Shown: positions 43,485 to 53,505 of the stretch, one piece after another
Position numbering within the stretch: the first letter of the stretch is position 1
Layout of the letters: each line of letters begins with the position of its first letter
Source: JALZCH01 sp036400075
GTDB lineage: Bacteria > Acidobacteriota > Blastocatellia > Pyrinomonadales > Pyrinomonadaceae
Assembly (NCBI GenBank): GCA_036400075.1
Contig: DASWLV010000109.1
Location: 25,851 to 89,850 of the forward strand
Direction of reading: 5' to 3'
Length of the DNA: 64,000 nt
Program-made: the position numbers and the translations under genes
The notes under the pieces: model-generated
Told to the model about the DNA's origin: nothing
Database searches by the model: none
Seen by the model: the letters and a program-made list of their open reading frames with translations, nothing else

Positions 43485-44223
43485 GAAAGCGGCGCTTGTC
43501 GCGCTCAATCCATTGTTCAAGTTCTTGTTCGGATTTCTCCAACTCATCAGAATTAATCAACCCGCGACGCAATGCGGCGAAGAATGCTCTGGTGCGCATA
43601 TTATAAGCAAGTTTGTCGTAAGCCTCATCCTTAGTGCCGGTCGAATTCTCCAATAACAGTTTTTCGTAGAGAGTTGCCAGGCGGCTTTCAACGCCGCGCT
43701 GCGAAAGACTGCATTTCCTTGCTATTGCCCAATTTGAAAGACCTAGCGCCAAATATCGTAAAGCTTCAGCTTCAAACTCGGTCAAAAGCGGACGCTGAAA
43801 CGAATCTTTAAAAGCCGGATCAATCATATCCGCCCCGTCCTCCAGGACTGCTGCAATAAAACGGAGAAATCTCGAATCAGGATTGTTTTTGTGAATAAAT
43901 CCGTATGTTGGCTGCGGCTGAATGGAATGAACGGTTTTACGTATCTCGTTGATATAAATTTCGTGCGGAAACTGCGTCCAGAAAATAATTCGAGCTTCGG
44001 GAAATGCCCGCCAGATTGCTCTCGCCGCTTTGACGCCCGACATCTGCGGTATTTGAATGTCCAGAATGCAAAGCGTAGGGCGATGTTCGAGCGCCAGCTT
44101 TACTGCGTTTTCCCCATCAATAGCTTCAATTATCTCGTTGTGATGCGGGAATTCGCGCCTTAGCAACTCGCACAAATAACGGCGTTGTGCATTATTATCT
44201 TCAGCAATCAATATTGACATCAA
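43447..44223 (-). CDS. Response regulator, NarL/FixJ-like, with C-terminal charged extension
   Basis: A 258-residue transcriptional regulator. The receiver domain has acidic residues at AEDN (Asp9), phospho-acceptor Asp55 in LCILDIQIPQMSG, and Lys112 in GFIHKNNP. An NarL-type helix-turn-helix lies at about 148-190 (LTEFEAEALRYLALGLSNWAIARK, then RGVESRLATLYEKL). About 65 residues of strongly charged, probably coiled-coil sequence follow, which is longer than usual for the family. Its last codons overlap the start of the propeller kinase by 38 bases on the same strand, so sensor and regulator form one unit. The likely targets are the linked operon below and perhaps the divergent giant-protein gene; both are inferences from position. 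Confidence 0.9.
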   Translation of the reverse strand: MMSILIAEDNNAQRRYLCELLRREFPHHNEIIEAIDGENAVKLALEHRPTLCILDIQIPQMSGVKAARAIWRAFPEARIIFWTQFPHEIYINEIRKTVHSIQPQPTYGFIHKNNPDSRFLRFIAAVLEDGADMIDPAFKDSFQRPLLTEFEAEALRYLALGLSNWAIARKCSLSQRGVESRLATLYEKLLLENSTGTKDEAYDKLAYNMRTRAFFAALRRGLINSDELEKSEQELEQWIERDKRRFHEEKSKLTEEHK

Positions 44224-44865
44224 GTAAATAAAAAAAATCTGAAATCCGCTGTCAGCTAAATTATTTATGAGGTTTTCTCTTGAAAGTCAATCGAGTCTTA
44301 GAAAGGTAATTTATATTTGCAATCTAAAATTGGCTGTACATACTAGCCTTGAACTTACCTCAGCTTCTTTTTTCTGCTCTTTTGACGTTCCTGCGTTCTG
44401 ATTTCAATAACTTAGAACTGCCATAAAGGTGGCTTTTTTCATTTTGCGGGCGGAATGTGCGCGAAATTTTTTAATTGTCTATATTTATTTGGGCAGCTCT
44501 ATAGAAAAGTTAATCTGTCTTATGCATTTTCATTTACCTGCTAAGCTCTTGGTAAATCTTCAAGTATTTATTTAACCTAATTTTTTCTCTGCCTTAATGA
44601 CTGTGTGAACAATGTCATTCAATTTCTTTAATCAAAATTGGATTAAGAATGTAACCAATCATCAGACTTTACAGTAGTAAAAATGTATTTCCCAGGTAAT
44701 TAACTGGATAATAAGCATTTAGTCTTTTTAAATTCCAACAAACACTTTTTCTGAAAAATCTTTCTGACAAAATGTCCGCTTTTTTTCTCGCTTTCCGCAT
44801 TTACTGATAAGTCACAGTTTTTAACCCGTTTCAGATAAAAGTTTAATTTTTGTGAGGTCAAATAT
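44224..44865. other. Divergent intergenic region upstream of a response regulator and a giant secreted protein
   Basis: About 640 AT-rich bases separating the regulator gene (leftwards) from the 2817-residue protein gene (rightwards). No coding frame or hairpin is convincing. It must hold promoters for both, but none could be fixed by eye. GTGAGG 8-10 bases before the ATG at 44866 is a fair ribosome-binding site. Confidence 0.5.
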
Positions 44866-47800
44866 ATGCGTTTCCTTCTAACTCCGGCAATCGTGCTTTT
44901 TCTCTTTGGAATTTCACAACTGGAATCTCAGTTTTTAGGCATTGATTTTGAAAAGAAAGACGAGCATTTAGTAACTATCAAAGCCGAAAAGCGCGGTTTT
45001 CCATTCGTGAATTTTGAGAATGGTAAAGAATTCTTTTCAAACAATTCAATTGCAAACGGCTCACAGGCAAAAGTTTTAGCTTCAGCCGATTTCGATTCTG
45101 ATGGGATTGCCGATTTAGTAACTGTAGATAGCACAGGAAGTCTTAAGCTCTACCGGGGTAATGCCGAATATAGAGGCGCAGACAATAAGTTATCGAAACA
45201 AGAAAACAGGATTGCGCCTTTTTATCCCGAAGCGAAAAGTTTTTCGTTAAATATTTCCCCGGATTATCTGGAAACGGGAGATTTTAATGCCGATGGTAAA
45301 AAAGATATTTTAGCCGTAGCGAAAAACGATAACAATTTCAAGTTTCTATCGGGCGACGGAAAGGGAAGTTTTACCGAACCTTTATCAATTCCGCTTGATG
45401 GTCAAATCGCATCTCTAGCCATCGGAGAAATCGGAAAACAGGATGGGCAAACCGACGTTGCTGCGGTTGTAACAAACTCAAAAGGCTCTTTTCTATTTGT
45501 TTTCGAGCATCCCGAAAGTGCGTTCAAACACAAACCCGAGATTTTCAAATTAGATTCTCCCGCTGTTTCTGTGGCAATCGGCAATCTGGATGATGATTTT
45601 TACGCCGACATTGCCGTCGCCGGCGGAAATGAATTGGCGATTATTCACGGACGCGGACAGGCTTATCCGTGGGATTTGGACAAGAAATTCGGAATCGAGA
45701 GACCGAAAGCTGTTGTTGCCAAAAGGCAGATGCCGTTCACGATTGCGGGTTTGGAAATCGGAGACTTTAATGACGCGCGCGGCGACGATTTGGCGATTTT
45801 GGCAAATTCGGGAAGCGTGTCTATTCTAGAACCCGCGCGGGATGGAAAAGTCTCAACTCCCTCTCTTAACACGGAAGCCCGACGACAAATCAAAGGAGCT
45901 TCATTTGCTCCGACGGCGGCGGGCGCAAACAAATATGCACTGCTTGCCGATTCTCAAATTGTTAATGAGCAGGCGGCAAAAGAGCACGGTTTGACGCTCG
46001 TTGATTCGCAGCTTTCACAGAAGGAAAAACAGGAATTTTTAACCAAAAAAGCCGAAGAGGAAGCGAAAAAGCTGGAGAAATTAAGCAAGGAGGAATCGGC
46101 GAAACAGAGCGCCGAGGCTAAAGCCAAAGCCGAAGAAAACAGGCAGCGCGCGAAAGAAGCTTTTATCAAAACCATTTCGGGCAGACCTTCAACTCTTGCC
46201 AACTGGAAATTGGTCAATCTGATTTCCGATGCGCGGCTAAAGAATGCGGCAAATTCACCAATTTCTCAAAAACTAATCAAGGCTCGCATATCAGATTCAG
46301 GCAAAGACGATCTTGTTTTGCTCGATTCGATTTCAAAACAAATCCAAATTGTTGCCGAGACAAAAACGGAAGAACAACCACCGAAAACCGAACTCATTTC
46401 GCTGGATGCCGAATCCGGTCCGGTTTCTATTTTGAAGATGCGTTTAAACGCCGATTCACTTGATGATTTGGTTGTTTTGCGGGAAGGCTCGCCGCAGCCC
46501 TCGTTTCTGTTGACTGCTCCGGCAGCGACATTTACGGTCAATACGACTTCAGACGGGACGAGCGATTGTATGACTGCGGGTCAGCCTTGCACTTTGCGTC
46601 AGGCGATTCAACTTGCTAATTCAAGTCCAGGCGCTGATACTATCGCCTTTAGCATTTTCGGGTGCGGACCACATAAGATTCAGCCTCTCTCAGAGTTACC
46701 GCCAATAACTCAGGCGGTTACCATATTCGGCGGGTCACAGCCCTGCTCCTCGCCCTCGTCTCCGCGCATAGAAATTAATGGCGAACAGTTGGGTATGGCT
46801 GACGGGCTGAAGATTCGCGCCGGCAACTGTTTCATATCAGGTCTGGTTATTACCGGATTTCGCGCGGGTATAGACGAGGACACCGGCAGTGTTATAGGCG
46901 GCAACGGTATCACACTGGAGACAACGGTAGGCTCTGCCCGCAGCAGCAACAATTTCGTCGCAAACAACTTCATCGGCGTCGCCCCGGACGGCAACACCGA
47001 CAGAGGCAATGACGGGATGGGCATACATATCTACGACTCAGACTCGAATAATATCCAGGGAAACACCCTTTCAGGCAACGGCGCGGCGGGGCTTGCCGTT
47101 ACGAACGGCAACAACAACTTTATCGTCGTCAATAAAATGGGAACTAATGCGGCGGGCACAGCGAAACTTCCTAATGACGGTTTGGGGTTGTTGCTAAGCG
47201 GCAAAAACAATCAAATTGGCGGCGACGGCACAAACCAGGGCAATACGATTTCCGGTAACGGTAAAATGCGTCCCCCCGATTCGCGGGACTTTACGCTTTG
47301 CACGGGAAAGGGCATCGGCATCTATGCGCTGGTCTCGCTCGACACGGGCGAGCAGTTGACCGGCGGGAACACCCTTAAGGGAAACCGCATAGGCACAGAC
47401 CCATCGGGAACTCAGCCGCTCGGCAACTGCATTACCGGCGTAGAGGTAGCGCCCATCACCGTGACCACCATCGGTTCGATCACGCAAAACGGCAGAAACG
47501 TTATCTCCGACAACGGCTACGACGCCATCCATTGCGATACCCGCTTCGATCCTCCAGGTTACGAGGGCGGTTACTGCTTGATCAGCGGCAACAACGTCGG
47601 AACGGACGTGACCGGCACGGCGGCATTGGGGAACGATTGGCGCAACGTTTATGGCGGGTTGGAGGTTTCCGGCATCTCGACCATCTTTGTTTTTAATAAC
47701 AACTCTCTGTCGATCATCGGGCAACCGGGCGGGACGACGCGGGGCGGAGACTGCACGGGCTTCTGTAATTTGGTTTCGGGGAACGGCGAGGGGGCGGATG

Positions 47801-50800
47801 GCGCTATTGGACGGATCGGTTCGGGGGCGGTCGGGATTTTCAATAACTACATCGGCACAAATAAGAGCGGAAACGCTGCCCTATCGAACAATTCAAGCGG
47901 AATCTATGTTGAGGGAAACGACACCTCTATCGGCAGTTATAACACTCAAGAGAATTTGAATTTTGGCAACCTCATCTCCGGCAACAAATTCGCGGGCATT
48001 TTACTCTTCCCGCAGCAGCTCTCCTTTGCCTCTACTTTCAACATCGAAGCCAACCTGATCGGCACAAACATTACCGGCGCGTCCGCCATCCCGAACGGTA
48101 CTGATAATCATCACTTCGGCACGTTGGGCATTTATGGCTTCTTTAACAAGACTGTCAATATTGGCGGCGTGAATCCCTTTTCCAGGAATATTATCTCCGG
48201 CAACAACACGAGCGGCATTTGGGTTGCAGGCGTGGGTGGTCAGACCAACATCATCAACAACTATATTGGTCTGAGCAAATTCAATCAACCGCTCGGCAAT
48301 GCGGAGCACGGCATTCGGATAGTACGCGAAGGCACAATCGTCGGCGGCACGCTCGCGGGAGCAGGAAACGTCATCTCCAACAACACGCTCGCGGGCGTGG
48401 CAGTTGAATCATCCTCAGGTTCGGGTGGTTCTTCCACCGCCTTAAACAATACAATACGCGGCAACTCCATACGCGATAACGGCGGTCTCGGCATTGATCT
48501 GACCCTGAGCACTCCTGTCAATGCCAACCCCGACGGTGTGACGCCCAACGACTGTGACGACTCGGACGAAGGACCAAATCGGCGGCAGAATTTCCCCATA
48601 CTTTTTGCGCCGACCTTCAACCAGGACGGCACGGTAACAGTGAGCGGCACGCTTCGGAGTCTGCCTTTGAATAAATACAAGATAGATTTCTACTCGAACA
48701 CCGCCGCCGACCCGACCGAGTACGGCGAGGGCGAGGCGTATTTAGGCGAAAAGGAAGTCACGGCGAACGGCAACGGAGTTGTGTACTTTGAATTCACCTC
48801 TGCCACACCAGTCGCCAACACTCGCAAGATCACGGCGACGGCAACCGACCCCGAAGGCAATACTTCGGAGTTTTCCTGCTATGCGGGCGGTTGCGAAACG
48901 AGCGGTTTTCAAAATGCTGCCGAAGCTGAAAAACTCTACGAGGTGCAGGAACTCGGTTGCCTCGTGCCGATTGTCGTCAACATCACGACGGACGAACCGG
49001 ATGCGGACGGAGATCAGCCTGAGGAAGTGCGCGACGAAAGATGTGATGTGTTTACCGACCCGGAGCATCCGGGCGATCAATGTTCGCTGCGTGCAGCGAT
49101 TCAGGAAGCTAACGCTCGCTCCGGTTTTGATCTAATCAATTTTAATATTCCGGGCGGCGGTATTAAAACGATTTCCCCGATGACGGCGCTTCCTGAAATT
49201 ACAGATCGCGTTTTAATCAACGGCACAACACAACCCGGAGATTCCGATTCACCGCTGATTGAACTGAATGGCATAAATACGCCGGAAGAGACTAACGGCT
49301 TGGATTTTAAAAACGGAAGCGGAGGAACTTCAGGCGTTTACGGTAGCGGTTCAACTGTGATGGGGCTGTCAATTTATAATTGGCGAAACGGAAAAAAGAT
49401 TAATTTTGATAAGAGCGATTCATCGCAAGTTTTGCGATGTTATCTTGGCGTCAGAGCAAACGGAACATTTTTGACTGATAGTCAATTTTCCGACGGAGTG
49501 AGCTTGAACAATTCCAGCTATGTCCGCGTAGGCTTCAGCGATTCGGACGGAAACTTGATTTCGGGCAATTACAGGGGCATTACTTTGTCGAATTGCCAAA
49601 ACTGTCGAATCGAATCCAACAAAATCGGAACCGACAAAACAGGTATGACAGCTATTCCTAATGACTTCTACGGAATAGAGTTGAAAGGCGAAGCGAACAC
49701 CGGAACGCGAATATTTAAAAATGTCATTTCCGGCAATAAAATCGCTGGCATTCATATCGAAAAAGGCGGAACCGGCGATACCACTTTAAACAACAATATC
49801 TTCGAAAATCTGATCGGGACGACTTCGGATGGAATGAACAAAATTCCGGGACAGGGTTTCGGTATTGTTATGAGCGATAGTGGTAACAACCGGATTAGTT
49901 CCAATACGATTTCCGGTAATAGCGAAATCGGTATTTTTATTTCCAGATTTAACGACCAAAGCCCCTTTGCCGATCTGAACCAAATTGACTCCAATAAAAT
50001 CGGCGTCAGCGCGGACGGTCTGAACGCTTTACCCAACAAGACTGGCATCATTATTTCAAATGCCTCAAAAAACAAAATCGGTTCGTTCGGCGCAAATATA
50101 ATCTCCGGGAACACCGAAAAGGGTATCATCATTGAAACGCCGTCAGTTAATCCTACCGCCCAATCAAATGAAAACGAAATTGTTAATAATTTGATCGGAT
50201 TAAACGCCAACAATCAGGATTTAGGCAACGGAAAGGAAGGCATTTTTCTGAATGGAAGCGTCAGCCAAACCCTGATTAAAGGCAATACGATCAGCGGCAA
50301 CGGCTTAAGCGGTGTTGAATCAAGTTCCAAAGCCGAAAACAACATCATCCGTGAAAACAAAATCGGAACATTTGCCCCCAACAAAATCGGAATCACAATC
50401 ACCTCTTCATCCCGCAACAAAATTCACGACAACGAAATAGTCGGCAACGAAGATTTCAACATTCTGCTCGGCAACAGCGTCCCGCTATTTTCGGAAGAAG
50501 AACCGACAGCCGCCAACAGAGCCGTTCTTTTAGACCAGGTTACAAATGCCGAAGAAAACGAAATCTTCAGCAACATAATTAAAAACAGCAAAGTCGGATT
50601 GGCAATAACCGAGGGGGCGAAAAACAACCGCATCGGCGATTATCTGTCATCGGGTAAAGGCAACACCATCATCGGAAACACAAATGGCGGCGGTTATGGA
50701 ATTTTCTTAGGAACTACTGCCCCGAATGCGGTTGAAGGTTTATTGCCATCCGGAAATACGATTCACGGCAACAATATCGGTTTCGAGCTCCGAAATACTC

Positions 50801-53319
50801 AAACCACGATAGCTCCAAACAAAGTAGGTCTGGTCATCAATCAAGCCAGGGATAATTTTATTGGCGAAGAAGGGAGAAGCAACTGGATTACATCAAGTTT
50901 GCGGGAAGGCATTATTCTCAGCGGCAATCAAACCAGAAAAAATCTCATCGCTTACAACAAAATCGGAGCGAGCTTGGATTTAACGTTGCCAAACAGTACG
51001 TTTGGCAACGGCAGTCACGGAATCGCTGCCGTCGGAACCGGGGAAAACAGCATAAAATTCAACATTATCGGCAACAATGGCGGCAACGGTATTTACGCGT
51101 CAACTCTAATCTTACAGTACGGCGATAATTATTCCTTAATCATCTCCGGTAATCAAATAGGCGTGACCGGTAACTCCAAAACCGGAAACGCGAACGCCGG
51201 AATTAGATTTAACTCCGTGCCGAATGGTCTTATCGGCGTTCAGGGCGAGGCTAAAAATATTATTGCCGGAAACGGCGGCGACGGCATTTTAATCGAAGGC
51301 GAGGAATCAAAATACAATATAATTGCCAATTCGATTATCGGAACGATTGTAAACGGTTCGGCTGATTTTGGAAATGCAGGCAACGGCATTTACATCAAGG
51401 GCGGGCGTGAAAACTTAATTGGCGGCTTTTTGAGCGTAGGCAATTTGATTTCCGGCAACAACGGCAATGGAATCTTCCTCGAAAATGCCCACTACAACGA
51501 AATTCGCGGCAACCAAATCGGAATTTTCCCTAGTGAGAACGGCAACATCAAGCTCGGCAACAATCAAAACGGGATAAAACTTCTCAATTCGCATACCACC
51601 GACATCGGCGGGGCTGGTTTTCCTGATTTACGGAATTACATCGGCGCTAACACCCGTTCGGGCATCGTTCTACAAGGCGAACAGGCTCAACACAACCGAA
51701 TCAAAGGCAACTTTATCGGCTTGGACAATTTCTTCACCAATTTCGGAAATGGCTTGCACGGCGTTTTTATCACCGAAAAGGGACAAAAAAATATTATTGG
51801 CGGAAAGGAAATCGAAGCCGGCAACATCATTGCTTACAACGGCAGCCAGCTCGAAGGCGGCGCGGGCGTTTATATTGATCCGATGGCTGGCAGCGGCAAT
51901 AACACCGACCCGAATTTGATTTTTGGAAATTTTGGGCTTGGAATTGATTTAGGTGCTACGGGACATACGCCGAACGATCCGGCAGATGCCGACACCGGAC
52001 CGAATAATCTGCAAAATTATCCTGAAATAGTATCCAGACAAATTGTCAACAACGAGTTGATAATCGGTTTTAAGGTTGATTCCGCTCCCGGTAATTCAAA
52101 TTACGGCGCAGACGGAATATATATCGAGTTTTTCAAAGCCGACGCATCCGGCGAAGGTGAAAAATTCCTGGGTTTTAGTTATTACATTGCCTCTGACTAT
52201 AACAACGGCGCACCGAAAATCAAACAGGTGAATCTCGGCAGCATAACAACTCTCGGCATCACGGCAAACGATAAAATCACCGCCACGGCGACCGATTCTG
52301 ATGGCAATACTTCTGAATTTATGCCTGCGGTCGGCTCGATTTATTCCATTTCGGGAAAAGTCAGTTACCGAAATCAGGTATCGGGAGAGCTTCCAAAATC
52401 AGTAGCTAGCGTTTTGTTAACGGCAACTGTCGGTTCCGCTGCTCCGGTTTCTACTAATTCAAACGGAGCTTATCTTTTTGATAATCTTGAGAACGGAAGC
52501 TATACAATCACGCCATCAAAAACAGGCGATATTAACGGCATCTCTCCTTTTGACGCGACATTGATTCTTCGACACGTTGCTGCTTACGGAACCGGACCGA
52601 ATGCTTTAAGCCCGATTCAAAAAATAGCGGCAGATGCAAGCGGCGATGGAAATATCAGTCCGTTTGATGCAACGCTTATCTTGCGTTTTGTTGCCGCTAA
52701 TGGACCAAATGCCAATACCGGACAAGTCGGCGTTTGGAAGTTTGATCCCCCATCACGCGAATATGCTCCATTAGCCGGCACGATTGATAATCAAAACTAT
52801 GAAGCTATTTTAGTGGGAGAAGTTAACGGCAATTGGACGCCTTCAAGCTTTTTGGCAAATGAAACGGCAACAAAAGATCAAAAAGTAAAAACATCTGATC
52901 AAGCAATAAATGTCTCTTTATCTGAGACAAATACAGTGATAAACGGACGCACGGTAATTGTCCCGGTGATAATAAGCAATGAGACGAGAAAAGCAATATC
53001 GGGTTTAAGTTTTGATATAACTTATGATCCTGCCGTTTTACAGCCGGATATAGAACAGCCGATTCAAACAACCGATAAATCGGATGGTTTTATGTTGGTC
53101 GCTGATACAACAGCATCAGGAAGAATCGGAATTGCCGGATCAACAGCCGGTTCGCTAATTGCGCCGGATGGAACGTTTCTGATGTTGCGTTTTAAAGTAA
53201 TCGGCGAATCTATCTATGCTTCTAACGCAGCTAAATTGATGTTTTCTCAACAACTAAACTTTATTGATGAGAGCGGCAATTCAATCGCAACAGCTAAAAG
53301 GGCGTTTCAGCCAAATTAA
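44866..53319 (+). CDS. Giant secreted protein: VCBS, coiled coil, two CSLREAI-led beta-helix regions, dockerin and cohesin-like module
   Basis: A 2817-residue exported protein. After a short signal peptide come VCBS/FG-GAP units (ADFDSDGIADLV, GDFNADGKKDIL). A Lys/Glu/Ala coiled coil follows at about 46050-46170. A CSLREAI-type motif (CTLRQAIQLANSS) at 46588 opens a right-handed beta-helix with repeated SGN...IGTD...G turns (NosD/PbH1 type). A second motif (CSLRAAIQEANA, 49082) opens another longer beta-helix reaching about 52050. Then come a Cna-B-like domain (52340), a dockerin pair (GISPFDATLILRHVA and ADASGDGNISPFDATLILRFVA, 52540-52700) with the tail VGEVNGNWTPSS, and a C-terminal cohesin-like domain (VPVIISNETRKAISGLSFDITYDPAVL). 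Probably a long cell-surface fibre or adhesin; any lyase activity of the helix is unproven. Confidence 0.88.
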   Translation: MRFLLTPAIVLFLFGISQLESQFLGIDFEKKDEHLVTIKAEKRGFPFVNFENGKEFFSNNSIANGSQAKVLASADFDSDGIADLVTVDSTGSLKLYRGNAEYRGADNKLSKQENRIAPFYPEAKSFSLNISPDYLETGDFNADGKKDILAVAKNDNNFKFLSGDGKGSFTEPLSIPLDGQIASLAIGEIGKQDGQTDVAAVVTNSKGSFLFVFEHPESAFKHKPEIFKLDSPAVSVAIGNLDDDFYADIAVAGGNELAIIHGRGQAYPWDLDKKFGIERPKAVVAKRQMPFTIAGLEIGDFNDARGDDLAILANSGSVSILEPARDGKVSTPSLNTEARRQIKGASFAPTAAGANKYALLADSQIVNEQAAKEHGLTLVDSQLSQKEKQEFLTKKAEEEAKKLEKLSKEESAKQSAEAKAKAEENRQRAKEAFIKTISGRPSTLANWKLVNLISDARLKNAANSPISQKLIKARISDSGKDDLVLLDSISKQIQIVAETKTEEQPPKTELISLDAESGPVSILKMRLNADSLDDLVVLREGSPQPSFLLTAPAATFTVNTTSDGTSDCMTAGQPCTLRQAIQLANSSPGADTIAFSIFGCGPHKIQPLSELPPITQAVTIFGGSQPCSSPSSPRIEINGEQLGMADGLKIRAGNCFISGLVITGFRAGIDEDTGSVIGGNGITLETTVGSARSSNNFVANNFIGVAPDGNTDRGNDGMGIHIYDSDSNNIQGNTLSGNGAAGLAVTNGNNNFIVVNKMGTNAAGTAKLPNDGLGLLLSGKNNQIGGDGTNQGNTISGNGKMRPPDSRDFTLCTGKGIGIYALVSLDTGEQLTGGNTLKGNRIGTDPSGTQPLGNCITGVEVAPITVTTIGSITQNGRNVISDNGYDAIHCDTRFDPPGYEGGYCLISGNNVGTDVTGTAALGNDWRNVYGGLEVSGISTIFVFNNNSLSIIGQPGGTTRGGDCTGFCNLVSGNGEGADGAIGRIGSGAVGIFNNYIGTNKSGNAALSNNSSGIYVEGNDTSIGSYNTQENLNFGNLISGNKFAGILLFPQQLSFASTFNIEANLIGTNITGASAIPNGTDNHHFGTLGIYGFFNKTVNIGGVNPFSRNIISGNNTSGIWVAGVGGQTNIINNYIGLSKFNQPLGNAEHGIRIVREGTIVGGTLAGAGNVISNNTLAGVAVESSSGSGGSSTALNNTIRGNSIRDNGGLGIDLTLSTPVNANPDGVTPNDCDDSDEGPNRRQNFPILFAPTFNQDGTVTVSGTLRSLPLNKYKIDFYSNTAADPTEYGEGEAYLGEKEVTANGNGVVYFEFTSATPVANTRKITATATDPEGNTSEFSCYAGGCETSGFQNAAEAEKLYEVQELGCLVPIVVNITTDEPDADGDQPEEVRDERCDVFTDPEHPGDQCSLRAAIQEANARSGFDLINFNIPGGGIKTISPMTALPEITDRVLINGTTQPGDSDSPLIELNGINTPEETNGLDFKNGSGGTSGVYGSGSTVMGLSIYNWRNGKKINFDKSDSSQVLRCYLGVRANGTFLTDSQFSDGVSLNNSSYVRVGFSDSDGNLISGNYRGITLSNCQNCRIESNKIGTDKTGMTAIPNDFYGIELKGEANTGTRIFKNVISGNKIAGIHIEKGGTGDTTLNNNIFENLIGTTSDGMNKIPGQGFGIVMSDSGNNRISSNTISGNSEIGIFISRFNDQSPFADLNQIDSNKIGVSADGLNALPNKTGIIISNASKNKIGSFGANIISGNTEKGIIIETPSVNPTAQSNENEIVNNLIGLNANNQDLGNGKEGIFLNGSVSQTLIKGNTISGNGLSGVESSSKAENNIIRENKIGTFAPNKIGITITSSSRNKIHDNEIVGNEDFNILLGNSVPLFSEEEPTAANRAVLLDQVTNAEENEIFSNIIKNSKVGLAITEGAKNNRIGDYLSSGKGNTIIGNTNGGGYGIFLGTTAPNAVEGLLPSGNTIHGNNIGFELRNTQTTIAPNKVGLVINQARDNFIGEEGRSNWITSSLREGIILSGNQTRKNLIAYNKIGASLDLTLPNSTFGNGSHGIAAVGTGENSIKFNIIGNNGGNGIYASTLILQYGDNYSLIISGNQIGVTGNSKTGNANAGIRFNSVPNGLIGVQGEAKNIIAGNGGDGILIEGEESKYNIIANSIIGTIVNGSADFGNAGNGIYIKGGRENLIGGFLSVGNLISGNNGNGIFLENAHYNEIRGNQIGIFPSENGNIKLGNNQNGIKLLNSHTTDIGGAGFPDLRNYIGANTRSGIVLQGEQAQHNRIKGNFIGLDNFFTNFGNGLHGVFITEKGQKNIIGGKEIEAGNIIAYNGSQLEGGAGVYIDPMAGSGNNTDPNLIFGNFGLGIDLGATGHTPNDPADADTGPNNLQNYPEIVSRQIVNNELIIGFKVDSAPGNSNYGADGIYIEFFKADASGEGEKFLGFSYYIASDYNNGAPKIKQVNLGSITTLGITANDKITATATDSDGNTSEFMPAVGSIYSISGKVSYRNQVSGELPKSVASVLLTATVGSAAPVSTNSNGAYLFDNLENGSYTITPSKTGDINGISPFDATLILRHVAAYGTGPNALSPIQKIAADASGDGNISPFDATLILRFVAANGPNANTGQVGVWKFDPPSREYAPLAGTIDNQNYEAILVGEVNGNWTPSSFLANETATKDQKVKTSDQAINVSLSETNTVINGRTVIVPVIISNETRKAISGLSFDITYDPAVLQPDIEQPIQTTDKSDGFMLVADTTASGRIGIAGSTAGSLIAPDGTFLMLRFKVIGESIYASNAAKLMFSQQLNFIDESGNSIATAKRAFQPN

Positions 53320-53332
53320 GCGAAACGCCCTT
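53298..53332 (+). terminator. Hairpin overlapping the stop codon of the giant secreted protein gene
   Basis: A perfect 11-bp stem AAGGGCGTTTC / GAAACGCCCTT (53298-53308 with 53322-53332), whose 13-base loop contains the TAA stop. There is no U-run after it, so it may terminate weakly or stabilise the 3' end. Confidence 0.55.
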
Positions 53333-53378
53333 CGCTAAAAAGTTCCTGCGCAATCCACTAGCGGGCACTAAAAGCACA

Positions 53379-53505
53379 TTATTTCTTCGGCGGCTCAAAA
53401 AAGCCCGGTTCGCTGGTTGGGGGAACGATGTTCTTTAGCCGCATGTAAGTGACCAGATTGCCGTAGTGTTTGATACCGCTTTGCTCGGCTATCACATTGA
53501 TATTG
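53379..53505 (-). pseudogene. DinB-like protein, C-terminal remnant
   Basis: A startless frame ending in TAA at 53379 reads INVIAEQSGIKHYGNLVTYMR followed by LKNIVPPTSEPGFFEPPKK. The HYGxLVTYMRLxxIVPP phrase is the usual C terminus of DinB/DUF664-family (YfiT-like metal-binding four-helix) proteins. The other three helices and their histidine ligands are missing; the frame is closed upstream by a stop at about 53506. It abuts and slightly overlaps, on the other strand, a LysR remnant, so this is a junction of two broken genes. Confidence 0.7.

Noticed and set aside
47194..47724. A 176-codon - strand frame inside the giant secreted protein gene
   Set aside because: It is antisense to beta-helix repeats in a locally GC-richer block, where long antisense frames are expected.
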